This document shows positions 1 through 12,600 of a stretch of 64,000 bases of DNA, in pieces (positions within the stretch are counted from its first letter, which is position 1; every line of letters begins with the position of its first letter). Origin of the DNA: Zonotrichia leucophrys gambelii (Eukaryota > Chordata > Aves > Passeriformes > Passerellidae); NCBI RefSeq assembly GCF_028769735.1, contig NC_088171.1, positions 80,094,716-80,158,715 on the forward strand, in the 5' to 3' direction. Made by a program: the position numbers and the translations under genes. Under the pieces are notes generated by a model. That model ran no database searches and was not told the origin of the DNA. It was given only the letters and a program-made list of their open reading frames with translations.

Positions 1-2310
1 AATGCAGGACTTAGGAGGATGTTCCTAGCAGTCCAAAGCTGGAATAAAAGGTTGTTCTGAGCCCTCAACTACTACAGTCATCTTTCTACTTCTTTTATGC
101 ACCACGTTAGTGGCTATTTTTAGACAGCTAGTGTCTGCTTGAGCCTCTCTCCTACTGCTTCTTTATTCCCTAAATTTCAGGAGACTTCTGTTCACCAGAA
201 TGTAGAATAGGAGAGATTTTTTCAGAATTTCTTACATGGTTTTCTTTAAAACAAAAACCTTATGAAAGTGCTATTCTAGAGCTCTGTTTTTATTTCTGTT
301 ATTTTTTGAAGTCTCATTCTCTTACCTGTTTTTCTGTCATTCCTGGTTTTATTTTGAATTTTGCAGTTTTGTTTAAAGCAAAGGCTTATGCAATGGTATA
401 GTGACTGTCTGTCTGCATGTGATGAATAAAGGAATGAGGAGTCATATCTAGTGATTTTCTCCTTTTAGAGCACAAATAATTAACCTACAAACCTCCAGAT
501 CTGTGTGCATAATTTCCATGGCACTGACAGCATAAAGTAAAATGGCACTGTCCTATAAAGTAAAAAGGTTTTTCAGGAAAATGCAACAGTTGGCACATGT
601 GCTGTCCCACAGTTGCTAATGTAAAGAGGAGTGATTATTATTCTCAAAACCTAAAACAGCAAAGGAAAAAAGTTTATTTTCTCCACTAGAGAAACACTGT
701 TACTGTACCATTCTTTTAACTGTGATGTTAACAGCAAGAATTACAGTTCCCATTGCTGAGTAAGGGTGCAAATACATCAAAGTAACAAGGGGAAAAAGTT
801 GAACTCAGACTATAACAGCTTTCCTGCTCTTTGCAGAATGCTGGAGACATTTTTCTTCCTTTATTTAAATAAATAATTTTGCAAATAAAAATTTGAACTT
901 TGATTCTGAATGATTTTTAATTTTCACTGTTCCCCACTATCTGATATCAGCTATATCCCAGAAGAGAACTCTATTCTCCCTGTTATGTCATCAATTATTC
1001 TTACATTTACTGACCCTGTGAATTTATCTATACTGAAATACTGTATCCCTGAGTAGAAAGATGATAGTTTTGTGAAACATCAACAGTACCTTATTATTGT
1101 TGCTCCAAAATCTCTTTTTGGTTACCCCGTGAATTATACAGTGTTGGCTTTCTGTGGAGCATTTAGTTTCTATTAAACTTGCAGAAAGAATTGCAAGTTC
1201 AATTGCATTAATTTAAAAAATCCTATTTTTCCTAGTAATTTTTCGTATTATAATTTTCATGGATCATAGCTTTAAATTGTGTAACACTAAACTATTTTTC
1301 CTAATTTTTGTTTTTTCATTAACAAAGTTGGGGCTAAAAAAAAAACGAAAAAGAAAAGAATTAGCTGAAAAGTGATGGTTAGAAAGAACAATCAAACTCA
1401 TGAATGTGGAAATACACAAGCAAAAGTGGGGTTTTTCCCTAGCAAGGTGGTGTTGCAGGACTGAATTTTTTTTTTTATTTTCCCAAGGGAAGAATCAGAT
1501 GTATGAGAAGAACAGCAATAGCCCTAGCAAAATACTTACTTTATTGACCAAAAATTACTGTAAAATGTGTTTTGTAGTAACTATGTTGCAAAATCAGAGA
1601 AAGTAGGGTAAATATCAAGACAAAGCAAAAATGAACACAATATATTCATAAATAGTTCAGTGAAATATAAAAATGTCAATATGTTTTACTGATATCTATT
1701 AGGTTTTTAGTATCTCATTTATAAATGCTTGGCTAAGTCACTTTTTGTTTTCAAGAGCATTAGTGGGGAAAATGAAATGATTACTTGGGAATTCATGACA
1801 TTTTTGCTGGTTTTAAACATATTTTTAGGAAGGCTTATTATCTATACAGTGTATTAAAATTATGTGTATGAGAATTCTTTTAAAGAACAAATTTTTATTA
1901 AATTAATGTAATCAATCAAATAGCACATCATTAATAGCAATTTAAAATAGAAAAAGAAAATATTCTATAGTGAAAATTTTCATAGTGGAAAATGCACCAG
2001 TATTTAAAACTTGCTGTAAAATTCCATTAAAATTGCAAAGGGAAAGAATGCCTATCTGCAAATAATTTATAAGCAGAGGAAAAGATTTAGTTTTGAAAAT
2101 GTTCACATCTATGTATATTTGAACAGTTATGCTCATGCATGGTTTATGAATACCTCTGCCCTGTAAGAATTCCAAATCTATCATGATAGTGCAAATGCCT
2201 CGTTGGGACTTCCACTGAAACCAACTAGCATTCCCTGGGACAAGCTCTACTTTGTAATTTTTTTTTCTTTTAGTTCAATGAAATGCATTTGTATGTCTAT
2301 GGGTAATAAA
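1..2310. other. Unique A+T-rich sequence, no gene seen
   Basis: No repeat family, RNA gene or exon-like reading frame was recognised. Open frames are 80 codons or shorter and have the Phe/Ile/Lys/Asn-rich composition expected of translated A+T-rich DNA. Short A and T runs are common. It is probably intergenic or intronic. Confidence 0.6.
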
Positions 2311-2702
2311 GCTGGTGAAGGATTTAAAGAACAAGTCCTGTAAGAAGCAGCTGAGGGAGCTGGGGGTGTTTATTTCTTTTCACATCTACCTGACAGGAGG
2401 CTGCATCCAGGTGGGGATTGGTCTCTTCTCCTGGGTAACAAGACATACAACAAGATGAAATAGACTCAAGTTGTGCCAGGGGAGTTTTAGATTGGATATT
2501 GGAAAAACAGTTTTCACCCAAAGGGTTGTTAAGCCCTGGAACGGGATGCTCAGGGAAGTGGTGGAGCCACCATCCCTGGAGATATTCAAAAGGCTTGTAG
2601 GTGTGTGCTTAGAGGTGTGGTTTATTGGTGTGCATGGCCTTGCTGGGATACTGGCTGAACTTGATCATTAAGGTATTTTCCAACCTAAAATGATTCTCTC
2701 TT
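2311..2702 (+). repeat. CR1 LINE, 3' end fragment
   Basis: This stretch follows the CR1 3' region in sense order. The end of the pol reading frame comes first (an LDIGKTVFTQRVVKPWN-like peptide near 2492-2542), then the 3' UTR with a phrase like 'ttttccaacctaaaatga', then the degenerate terminal 'tgattct'. It is 5'-truncated, as most CR1 copies are, because reverse transcription starts at the 3' end and often aborts. The open frame at 2471-2671 is this remnant of pol and not a host gene. The sequence diverges visibly from the usual avian consensus, so the copy is old and immobile. Confidence 0.9.
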
Positions 2703-4044
2703 TTCCAATCTTAACAATGCATTGATTCCATGATGATCCTAATGTTATTTTCCAACATAAACAATTCTACAATTTTATGTATAATGCCAAAAATTACCCT
2801 GAGATTTTAAGAATGATGGCATAACACATGCCAGTGATGTCCCTGTTTTCTTTTGAAGTTGATAGAAAACTCAATTATCTAGGAATTCATGAGGGTAAAA
2901 CAGCTTTCAGATGTCTTGTTTAATGTTTTAAAGCAATGTATTGCAAGAATTTATAAATATGAAATATTTCTTTTTGTGAATTTTTATGCAAAAGATGTTT
3001 CTTTTTCTGCAAGAAACAGTCTTACAAATTGGACCTCTTAATCCTGAGGTGCAGTATCTATATCTACATATAAAGTGAAAATGCCATAAACAAACTGAAA
3101 GCATAAAATAAAAGCTGAAACTTTCAGAAGAAATGGGAATTACACACACTATTGAGCACAGTAAATCAACAATATGGAAATCGTCCGGTATAAAAATAAA
3201 CTCTTTTCCAAAAGCCCTTAATGCAAGAAAGGTATATAATCTATAACAATGAGATAATTGGATTTCACTGCAATAAAATTTTTTAAAAATCTTTTAAATT
3301 CTTAAGAGTGATGTTATCCATTCACCATAAGTCTTGAAAATGAGGACACACCTGGATTTCCAAATATCAGCTGAAAAGAAAAACAGCAATATGAACAACA
3401 CAGTGTAAAAGAAAGCTGCCTTCTATTTTCTTTTTTAACTCTTCTTTTTCTTGAAGGCAATCAGTAGACTGTCATAGCCAGTAAAGATGGAAGGAAGTAA
3501 GGGTATAAGGACACACATACTATATGAAAGCAGGAAGTTTACCCAGCCCGCTATTTTGTGGACAGATATACAAACATGAAGATGACAAAAGAGTGCACAC
3601 ATAAAGTAATGCATACTCAGGATTTACCAAGCTGAAAAGAGAAAATATTTGGAGATTTCATGTGTAAAAAATTACATCTTTGGCGTTACTTGTATAAAAT
3701 TATTGGGTTGTACAGTGCACTCTCATTTCATCAATTTATTTAATTTACAGGTAAACTAATAGCATCTTGCAGAAAAGAATTCCTCAACTTAATTATAAAG
3801 TGCCAGAGGAAGTTCCTCCATCTGACTGCTTTGAACCCCTCACTTCCTAGCTTTAACTGATGTTATCATTACCTCTACTGGAGGATAGTGAAACATATTT
3901 CATAATTATTTTTCCTATGCTGCTCACAATTTTGCAAATCTCCATCCTCTCTCTCTTTCCATTCTTAATTTTGTCTCCTTTAAGATTTAGAAGCAAACAA
4001 GCAAATGAACACATGACACATATAGAGAAGTGGTGTTGATACAG
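2703..4044. other. Unique A+T-rich sequence, no gene seen
   Basis: No recognised element. Short open frames on both strands have low-complexity composition and no splice-site context worth recording. Confidence 0.55.
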
Positions 4045-4110
4045 AACACATTCTAGACCTTTGATCATCCTTGGCACTCTTCTCTGAACCATTTCCAGTA
4101 TTTTCTGTGT
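4045..4110 (-). repeat. Ancient CR1/L3-like pol scrap
   Basis: On the minus strand one frame reads LEMVQRRVPRMIKGLE (about 4051-4098). It matches the conserved CR1-clade pol C-terminal block usually written LLERVQRRATKMIRGLE. The flanks no longer align convincingly, so this is a short relic of an old CR1 or related L3 element. The call rests on one peptide block and its nucleotide context. Confidence 0.55.
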
Positions 4111-5179
4111 TCGAAGAAGAAAAGACAAGAATGATCTTCAAGACAGAGAAAGACATGGCAAAATGGCAAAGTAATGAAATTTTCTCTCCCAATAAAGTTC
4201 TTGACTCTGTGTAACGACAAGGATTCACCATAAACTATTTTGCAGCTCATTATGTCTTCCAAGGAATTTCCTGTGACTGGTTTTAAATAAGCCTATCACA
4301 CTGAGGTCCTAATTATAAATTTTTGGTAGAAGTAGAAACTTGTTCAATTTGCCTGTCTATATATTGGCATATCATATTTTGATTGAGTTCAAATTCAGTT
4401 CATTCAGTTCAAGTGTAAAATGCAAATGTGACTAAGTTGTAGCTCTGAAAACTTCCCAGTATACCACTTTATTCTCAGACCAATTTATAGTCATAATTTC
4501 AAGTGATGATGATATTTCATACTCTCAAAGCATAGCTGGTGACATCAGGGCCAGTTGTACTTGGAATTAGCTGGTACAAAATGGTTTCAAAAGAGACAAG
4601 CTATACACCAAAGGAATGGTCATGATTTCAGACAGCTGAATACACTAAGGTGATTTCTTTGGTAGTTACCCATGATTCCCCATTAAAATATCAGTGCCTT
4701 TCCTACAGGTATTCAAATAATACAAGGTTAGTGTTATTGTCTGTACTTTGTCAAAACCAGCAATTTTGGGAGCTTTGAAACTGGGCTACTTTTGGCACAG
4801 TTGCACTAGAACAACAATATGTAGCCTTACTCCAAGGGGTGGTGCAGAGCCATCTTGCAGTTGTGCAGCAGTACAATGTGAGCAAAATTCTATCTGTGAC
4901 TGCAGACACATTTCATGAGAAGAGTTGGCTCTGTTCGAATGACACTTTATACTGTATGAGACATAAATGAACACGACATCTCATCTAAGTATGTAAAACA
5001 GGCACAAGGATAAGAGAACTTAAGGCAAACTTCTCTGCCTGAGAACCTAAATGCCTGAGTTCTTAGCTGTGCCAGGTTTGATGTGGCTTAAAATAACTCA
5101 GTAATGAGCTTTCTTATGCACACATTCACACACAAATAAACCTGTACTGATATTTTCAGTTACTAGATGCACTCAGGCT
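4111..5179. other. Unique sequence, no gene seen
   Basis: No recognised repeat or coding signal. The open frame on the minus strand at 4786-4974 has no splice context or recognisable family. Confidence 0.5.
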
Positions 5180-6640
5180 CAGAATCATAGAATCCTAGAA
5201 TCATCAAGGTTGAAAGAGACCTTCAAGATCTTTTAGTCCAAGCATTCACCCAGCACTACCACTGCAACCCCTAAGCCACCAAACTACATCACTCGGCTGC
5301 AGATCCAGACACCTCTTGAACATCTCCAGGGATGATGGCTCCACCATCTCTCTGGTGGGGAATAGGAAACTTCTTGCAGTGCCTGATCGCCTTAACAGTA
5401 AAAAAAAAAAAGAAAAAAAAAATTAGCATCTAATCTGAATCGCCCCTGTCTCAGTTTGTGGTCATTTCCTCCGGTCCTCTCTCTCAGGCACAGAAGAAGA
5501 CGTTGGCCCCCATCTCACTATAACATTCTTTCAGTTGTAGAGAGGAGGAGTGAGGTACCCACTGAGCCTCCTCTTCTCAATACCAAACAAACCCATCTCC
5601 CTCAGCCATTCCCATAAGACATGTTTTCTGAACCCTTATGAACCTTGTTGCCCCTGTCTGGACATGCTCCAGCACTACAATGTTCTTTTTGAAGCAAAGG
5701 CCCCAAAATTGAATGCAGTACTCAAGGTGTGGCCCCACAGTGCTGAGTACAGGGGAAAAATCATTACTCTGGTCCTGCTGGCCACACGATTTTTGATAGA
5801 GACCAGGATGTCATTGGCCTTCTTGGCCACCTGGGCATGCACCGGCTCATGTTCAGCCAGCTGCCAGCCAGCACCCCCAGGTTCCCTCTTGCTGACCAGT
5901 TTTCTAGCCACTGCTCTCCAAGTCTTACTACACTGGACTGCTGCGATGCACCTGGATGTGTTCCTATGTCACCTGCTCTAGGTGACCCTGCCTTGGCAGG
6001 GCACTTGGACTAAATGATATCCAGAGGTCACTTCAGGCAAGAATTCTGTGATTCTTTGACCCAAGCACAGGAGCTAGGGGCCTTGCTTCATTGAACTTCA
6101 TGCTGCTGTCCTTACTTTGTTGATCAAGTCTGTCCAGGTCTCTCTGTAGACCCTTTCTACCCTTGAGCAGATCCCACCCAACTTAATATCATCTGCACAT
6201 TTACTGAGGATGCTCTCAATCACCACATCCAGATCATCAATAAATATACTAAACAGGACCAGCCCCAAAACAGCCCCGGGGAACACCATTAGTGACTAGC
6301 TGCCGACAGGATTCAACTCCATTCACCACAATTCCCTGGAGCTGCCCATCCAGCCAGTTTTCTAGCCGCCACAGTCACATATACAAGCTGCAAGTTGCCA
6401 TTTTTTCTAGGAGCAGGTGGGTGATGGCATCAAATGCTTTACTGAAGTCTAGATAGACAACATCCACATCTTTTACCTCATCTAGTAAGCATGTCATCTG
6501 GATCTTGAAGAAGATGAGGTTGGTTAAGAAGGACTTTCCTTTCATAAATCCATAGGGCAGGACCTCATGTCTTGCATGTGCCATGTAGTTTCACTTAGAT
6601 TGATCTCTTCCATAACCTTGGCCTGAACTGAGGTAAGCCT
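5180..6640 (-). repeat. CR1 LINE, long 5'-truncated copy with RT remnant
   Basis: This is the longest retroelement in the window. Its 3' tip lies at the left, with 'agaatcatagaatcctagaa' the reverse complement of the CR1 terminal repeats. Read on the minus strand from 6640 downwards it gives decayed reverse transcriptase. The palm motif YLDFSKAFD lies near 6453-6429. The catalytic box is CADD instead of the usual FADD, near 6199-6188, inside a GLVLFSIFIDDLD context. The pol C-terminus follows, with VSKREPGGAGWQLAEHEP near 5896-5843 and [11 protein letters not shown] near 5794-5762. The 3' UTR comes last. The reading frame is broken several times, and an A-rich tract has expanded at 5400-5421. 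A second CR1 interrupts it at about 5933-6058. The element is dead; no host function is implied. Confidence 0.95.
5933..6058 (+). repeat. Second CR1 3' end nested inside the larger CR1
   Basis: Within the minus-strand CR1, the sequence switches to a plus-strand CR1 3' end. It has the 'ctgctctaggtgaccctg' block, then 'ttggactaaatgatatcc', and ends in 'attctgtgattct'. The host CR1 resumes at about 6059 where it left off, so the smaller copy inserted later. It is about 125 bp long and severely 5'-truncated. Boundaries are good to a few bases. I saw no clear target-site duplication, which is usual for CR1. Confidence 0.85.
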
Positions 6641-8147
6641 TTTTTTGTTTCTAGAAACACAACATTGGTACTCCGATACTATTGTTTAAAAGTTTGAGGT
6701 GGTTGTTTTCCCTAGTGACAGAAAATAAACTGGCTTTTCACTCAGCACTTATCAAATTATTTATTATTTTATTTTGTACAAGAATTTTTCTCATTTTTTT
6801 AGATTACCAGGTATATTTGTATTTAATCAATTTGTATTTAATTTGTATAATCAATTTTCATCAATTAGGATTAATCTTGCTCTGTCTCATAAAACCACAT
6901 CCAAAGATGAACTGTTCTTAGGAGAATCTGATGGAGTGGTTCCATGGACAATTATCTACTACATCCACCATTTATATCTGAGTCATTGTAGGTATCTCAA
7001 GTGCCCTGACTGATACACTGAGGTCTAGGTCACCAGTTTCACCGTTTTGCAGCCTGTGCTTGTTGTCCTTAACTCATAACAAAGTATTTCAATCCCTTGA
7101 TGTTCGTGACTTTCTATGGTACGGACCAGTTTTGCACTGTAAGTTGTAAAAGTGATTATTTTTTTCCTACACAGATATCTTTCTGTAAGTCTCCTAACCT
7201 GACCTGAAGGCAACTGTATCTTCTGTACCAATACATCGTTCATAATCTAATTATGTTTTTGTTTTTACATAGTAATAGAGGGTGTGGCCTCTCTCATCTA
7301 AAATTTAACACTCATATATTTAGGTTTGTTTTCAACAGTTTTATTACTTTATTGCTGAAAGACAGAGGACATTTTTGGATTTTTGTTTTACAGCTGAAAA
7401 GAGAACCCTTTTTAACATGAAGCACTTTTCTAGCATCAGCCATCATGCCTCCTCCCGTTGCCCTCGGTCCTTCCTTTTCTGCCCTTCATTGCCACAGAAG
7501 AGGAGCCCTTTCCCAAAGTTCAATTTCACAGTCCCAGACAAGTCCCATCACATTCACAAGATCAGGTGTTTCAAAGAAGACAGAAAAGCCCAAATGTTTG
7601 CTAGTGTAGCTGGTGTTGATTCCCCAACAACAAACCCAATTCAAGGAAATCCATACTTCAGATATTTTTCATTTTGAAGCCATGTCTAAATTAATACAAG
7701 CCATTAAATTAGCCACCTTGTAAGAACTTCAGAAATTAACTTGAGCAGGAGGGATCACTCTCTAAAGAACAAGTTCTAGTGTAGTGTGACTGTTCAGATT
7801 GTTAGGTGACACTAGATGTAAAAATTCAACACTAATAGAAAATATTGACTTAAGAAAAAAAATTGAAAAAATTAGCAATGCTTTATGGGCAAATTAGAAA
7901 TTGGCTTTGTTGTGAATGTTTTTTTAATGGCTTAGAAAGCAATGGATTTTCCTCCTTTTTTATTTTCAAATTATGATCCTTTTATTGACTACTACTTCAG
8001 GTCATAATAAAGCAACATGTTCCATCAGACAGATTAAGAGAATGTTTTAAAGTATAATATTGGCACTGTTAAGAACAAAATCTTGATTGTAACAGCCAAT
8101 GGCAGCTCAAAGTGAAACTAGAAAAATATATATGTTGAATTGATATT
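6641..8147. other. Unique sequence, no gene seen
   Basis: No recognised repeat. A 100-codon plus-strand frame at 7375-7677 has mixed composition, but I can identify neither a family nor flanking splice sites. I treat it as chance. Confidence 0.45.
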
Positions 8148-8165
8148 TGATATATTAATATATCA
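8148..8165. repeat. Perfect 18-bp AT palindrome
   Basis: TGATATATTAATATATCA equals its own reverse complement. It overlaps an imperfect direct duplication of about 22-bp period: 'gatatttgatatattaat' at 8142 and 'catatttgatgtattaat' at 8164. It could form a cruciform or simply be a by-product of AT-rich slippage. Confidence 0.8.
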
Positions 8166-11100
8166 TATTTGATGTATTAATTTCAAAAATTGCTTCACAA
8201 AGGAACAGTATTAAAATTTGGGAAGTCTTTCCTTTTGGAGTTTTCTGTCAGTCAGAGTTGGTTCTGCTTCCAATCTTAACAAGTAACATATGTCAAAAAT
8301 GTTTACCACCATGAGTTTCCAACTTTTAGCAGGTTTGCACTTTGCTTAAAATTAGCTGTGGTGAAAAGAGGAAGAACAAGACAAGATGCATGAAAATGCT
8401 GAAATTTTCTTCATCCCAGAGTTTATTTCTTTGGCCTGTGAGCTCTTTGCACTACATGCACTCTAGACTGCATAAGAGTGATATTAGTCTTTCTAAAGAG
8501 AGTCTTGTTTGCAGTTATTTGTCCTCTGCTTTCTTTTTCCGTCTTTTTAAGTGTGAACAGAAGGTGTCAATCTACAAGACTACAAATAATATTTTGGTGT
8601 TTGAATGCAAGTTTAAGTGTATCGGTTTAAATTGAAAGTGCATGTAGAAATCAATTTATTAGCCCAAAAGGGTTGCTGATAGCAACTTGTACCCAAAAGC
8701 AGATGACAGTAATGACCAAATGCTCTCTCTCCTAACTCATTATTCCTGTTCTTCATGTGAGTCTTTGATTATCAGTTTAGTTCTCTTAAACATGAGTTTT
8801 ACTCACAAAGAAACCAGGGTTTACAAAACTAATAAAGTGAAGTGTCCTTCTTGGTATTATTGACATTAAGGTTAAATAACCCTCCTAAGTTTTGAAAGGG
8901 AGACAGATTGAAACTTTAAGGATACCAAACCATATTTCTCTTTTTCTTCTCCTTCAGCCTTCCAGTATATAATTTGCTCACCCATGCAAGTTGGATAAAG
9001 TAAAAAAAAAGAAATTGCATTTCCCTAAGCTTTATGCACCAGAAAATGTTGGTTTTATAATGTCAGTTCTATACTACAATGGTTACATTGTGAGTTGACT
9101 TTTCTTCCAAATTCAGTGTTCAGTTTTCAGTGTTCTCCTCTCTCAGTGTTTTTCTATTTCAGTGTTTAGATTTTATCTGGTAAATCAAAAGTGACACAGA
9201 ATTCATAGTGAATTAGGTGAAAAATTATTAGCAGTGCTTCTTCTGAAGCAAGAGTAGCTTAAAATAGTAATTAGTATGCAAAATAAAGCCAGCCAAATAA
9301 TGCTGGTACGTCACAGTCATTGAGAGGGATTTAACTAAACATTTGCAAAGAAGTCATAGCATATTGACTTGAAAACTCTCAAATGGAAGGTTTCCAGCTA
9401 TAAATATTTTCTTATAGAATCTGTCATTCCTGAATTCCTAATCTGTTATCATTTTTGCACAATTTAATTTATCTGTGGCCTTATTAAGACATAATTATCT
9501 ATTACATTCATTACATCATTGTTAAAATTGATTTAATATTTCTCTTTCTTTCTCTCTGGTGTTAAAAAGATGATCCAGGAATGTGTTTGTACAAATAATG
9601 AATGACAAACAGTCTTGAATTTCTCTCTGTTGTCACAGGTGAGTAGATCTACACTCTAAAATGAAAAGAAATAACTAAGATCTAGAAGGTAGAAGATGGT
9701 ATTGGCAATCAGCTTTAATTTTCAGCACATTCCTGGTGCTATCTGGACAGTGAATGACTCAATAAAGCTGAAATATTTACTGAGCACCTCAGCAAAAATG
9801 AAAATAAACTGCAGAGCTGGTGGATAGATACAGCATACCAGACAGGTTAAAAGGCAAGGAACTAGCTGATAATAACTAGTTCAACTTCATGTAGAAACTA
9901 GTCACAGTGAAGTCGTGCTGGTGGATTGTTACAGATATCCCTAATATTATGACAGACTGTGGAATATGAATATAGAAAAACTGTTCACTTTCTGTTCCAA
10001 GAAAATAAATTGATTTTACTAACACAGATTTAAACTGTAGAACACTTTATCACAGCTCAGTAGAGTTACCAGAAGTGTACAGGTCAGATAGAAGGGCAGT
10101 ATGGGTGTCTGTTTGTGTAGAAGTGATTTAATGAAAAGGAATCAAGAGAGAGAAAGAGTGCTATGGGATAATACACTTTACAGCCTTTCTTGTACCTCCA
10201 CAAAGTCTTTTGAGTTAGTAACAAGAGAAGAAAAAAATTTTAAATTATTTCATTATTGATAGTTTTGCCACTGTTTATACCGCTCATGATCAAATTAATG
10301 CAATTTGGGTAAAACAATATGGTTGCATAGTGTTAGTACCTAAATGACTTCCAGTACATACTTTTTCAATTTCTCTAAATTTTAAATGTTGCATTTATAC
10401 ATTTCTAAGTCTGTAATCTCTTGTGGCATTGCATCTTTGGTGGCTTATTAGCTGCTGCTAATGGAAAATTATCTGCTACAGAAATGCTGTAGGATCTTTC
10501 ATCTCTGCTACACTGCAATACCTTCAATTTCTACAGTGCATTAGTACTTGATGCTTACTATAATTTATTATCTCTAGACTCTTTGAGTAACCTAAATATT
10601 TTCTCTGTTTTCCTCTTTCTTGTAGAAACAACACTTAAGAATTTGCCTCTTTAAGAACTTGAAGGAATTTCTTTTTGATTGTTATTTTTCTAGATACGCT
10701 GTATCAGATCAAATGAGTGTATCAGACAAGTCACTGACACAGCTGCTGAGTAATTTCTCTGCACAAAATGCAAATCCATGGAAAGCTATTTATATGTACA
10801 ATGATTGATCATTGTATATAAGCACTTAATTTAGGTTATGCTTTTACATTTCTAACATCTTCAACACACATTCCTGCAGTCCTAGGATATTAATGATTCA
10901 GAAGAAAAAGCTTTGAAAAACAGCTGTATCATTATTGACTTTGATGTGAACAGTCATTATGTAAATTGTTTCCCTTAGCAAATAGAAGTTTAGGAAATGA
11001 CATAATTGTGATATATCTGCAGTTATGGGTGAGTAACTGTACATCGCCTTGTCAGTGTGATGGGATGAATCCAATGTGCAGAAATATAATCAGGAGCAAA

Positions 11101-12501
11101 TTTGTTTCTTTTCAACTCGTCATTGTCCTTTTCAATATTCTACTCAAAACTACTGATAAAAATTTTTGAGGATGAGAAGAAGGAATAAATAGACAAGTAC
11201 TTCCACTGTTGATCCAGGACATATCTTGGCTGTGCTGTTTGATGTAACTAACCTTTTTGATAGGCTTTGGACAGTCAGTTGACCTTTTTCTCCTAATACC
11301 TCCCAGCATCCATGTACTTCAGAAATGATGGCTTTTGCTTGCTTTAGCCATACTTTTTCTTATGAACACAGTGTTCATTATCCTTCTCACTATAATGTCA
11401 GATTGAAAGGCAAACATTTGCTGTGCTATTGCCTTCTTCTTTCAATATATCAATGGCTTAAGCTATGAACCCCAAATACAGGTAATGCTTCTTAGTACAC
11501 CAAGGGAAACTGGATATCAGTGTCCTTTGTCAAGCTAATACCAGCCAGAAAGTGGTCAAGAATTTACTTCAGGTAAGATCAGTATCAATTGCTCCCTCTT
11601 TATTGCTTTGGGGTTACTCAATGAGGCCACTGAGGGAAATATGGAGCTGACCAGTAGCTATAAATTGTGAAACATGAAAAGTGTGGTGGATCATGAATAA
11701 ATAAATAACAGTCCTGCCTAGAAATGGAAATTTGATTCTCGACTTACAGTTAATGAGACCATTACCATGTTCTTTATACTTCTAAACACTTACAGGCTGT
11801 TGCTGTGAAATCTAACAGATTTGTATCATTATGTTCTGTAAATTATGGAAATTAGCATAAATCGCCTGAAATGTGCCATTTGAAATGCCATGCAGAGTGA
11901 TGCTGAGGATATTGTCTTTCCACTTTGTAAAGCATTAGTTTATAATGACTTCATATCCCTTGTGCTAATATTCCATGTATGTAAATGTTAAATGCTGCCA
12001 ACAATAATCATAAAGTAGAAAAGTTTGTTTGCTCTATTCCATATTCATCCTGATAATGAGAGATGAATTGTGCTGGGCAGCCAGAAACACTGCTGGTGAA
12101 ACAGGCAAAAAGTTAATGAATACAAAGTATAATTCATGTAGTTCCATATCCTTCTTTTTAGGGAATTTAATGGTAACATATTTTCCTAAGAAGTGATGCT
12201 TGTGATGATGAGGAATTTATTGTCAACATTTTCCTCTCAGGCTTTGGGATTAAGACAAGGAACCATAAGTTTACACACTGTTCTTTATGGCTAACTGCTT
12301 GTTGCAAAAGTTTTCTTGGGAAGTACCTTGAAAAACTCCTTCAGGAAAAAAAAAAAAGCATCATACCTTTGCTACATGTTCAGCTGCCTTGTGTCCTTTC
12401 AACAGAATTGGGGAAGTATTTTGAATATCAAGTACAGGCTTAAAAACTTTCCTTCAAATATTTTTTGTCTTTTGTTGGGTGGCATTAAGTGTCAGGTGTT
12501 A
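8166..12501. other. Unique A+T-rich sequence, no gene seen
   Basis: I see no transposon, RNA gene or supported exon in this 4.3-kb stretch. Frames are below 100 codons. Isolated splice-like strings, such as a CAG|GTAAGA donor near 11578, occur without a partner. Confidence 0.5.
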
Positions 12502-12600
12502 TTTTAAGGCCCAGTTGAAGTGGAAGGGACCAATTGAAGGGGCAGGTCGAGTTGAAATGGACTTTTAAGGTCCAGTTGAAGTGGAAGGGACCTTCAAAAG
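12502..12600. repeat. 61-bp imperfect tandem duplication
   Basis: The unit beginning 'ttttaaggcccagttgaag' at 12502 recurs as 'ttttaaggtccagttgaag' at 12563, a period of 61 bases. The shared blocks are nearly identical for about 30 bases. Between them lie weaker copies of the same 'gttgaaRtgga' theme. The phrase 'agtggaagggaccttcaaaa' resembles the CR1 3' UTR seen on its reverse strand, so the unit may derive from a CR1 3' tip; that part is weak. Confidence 0.7.

Noticed and set aside
5550..5981. 143-codon open frame, the longest in the window
   Set aside because: It lies antisense to the CR1 pol C-terminus and crosses into the nested CR1. Its openness comes from CR1 composition.
7375..7677. 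100-codon plus-strand frame with mixed composition
   Set aside because: It starts with ATG but has no recognised family, no upstream promoter signal and no splice sites. A frame of this length is expected by chance in 64 kb.
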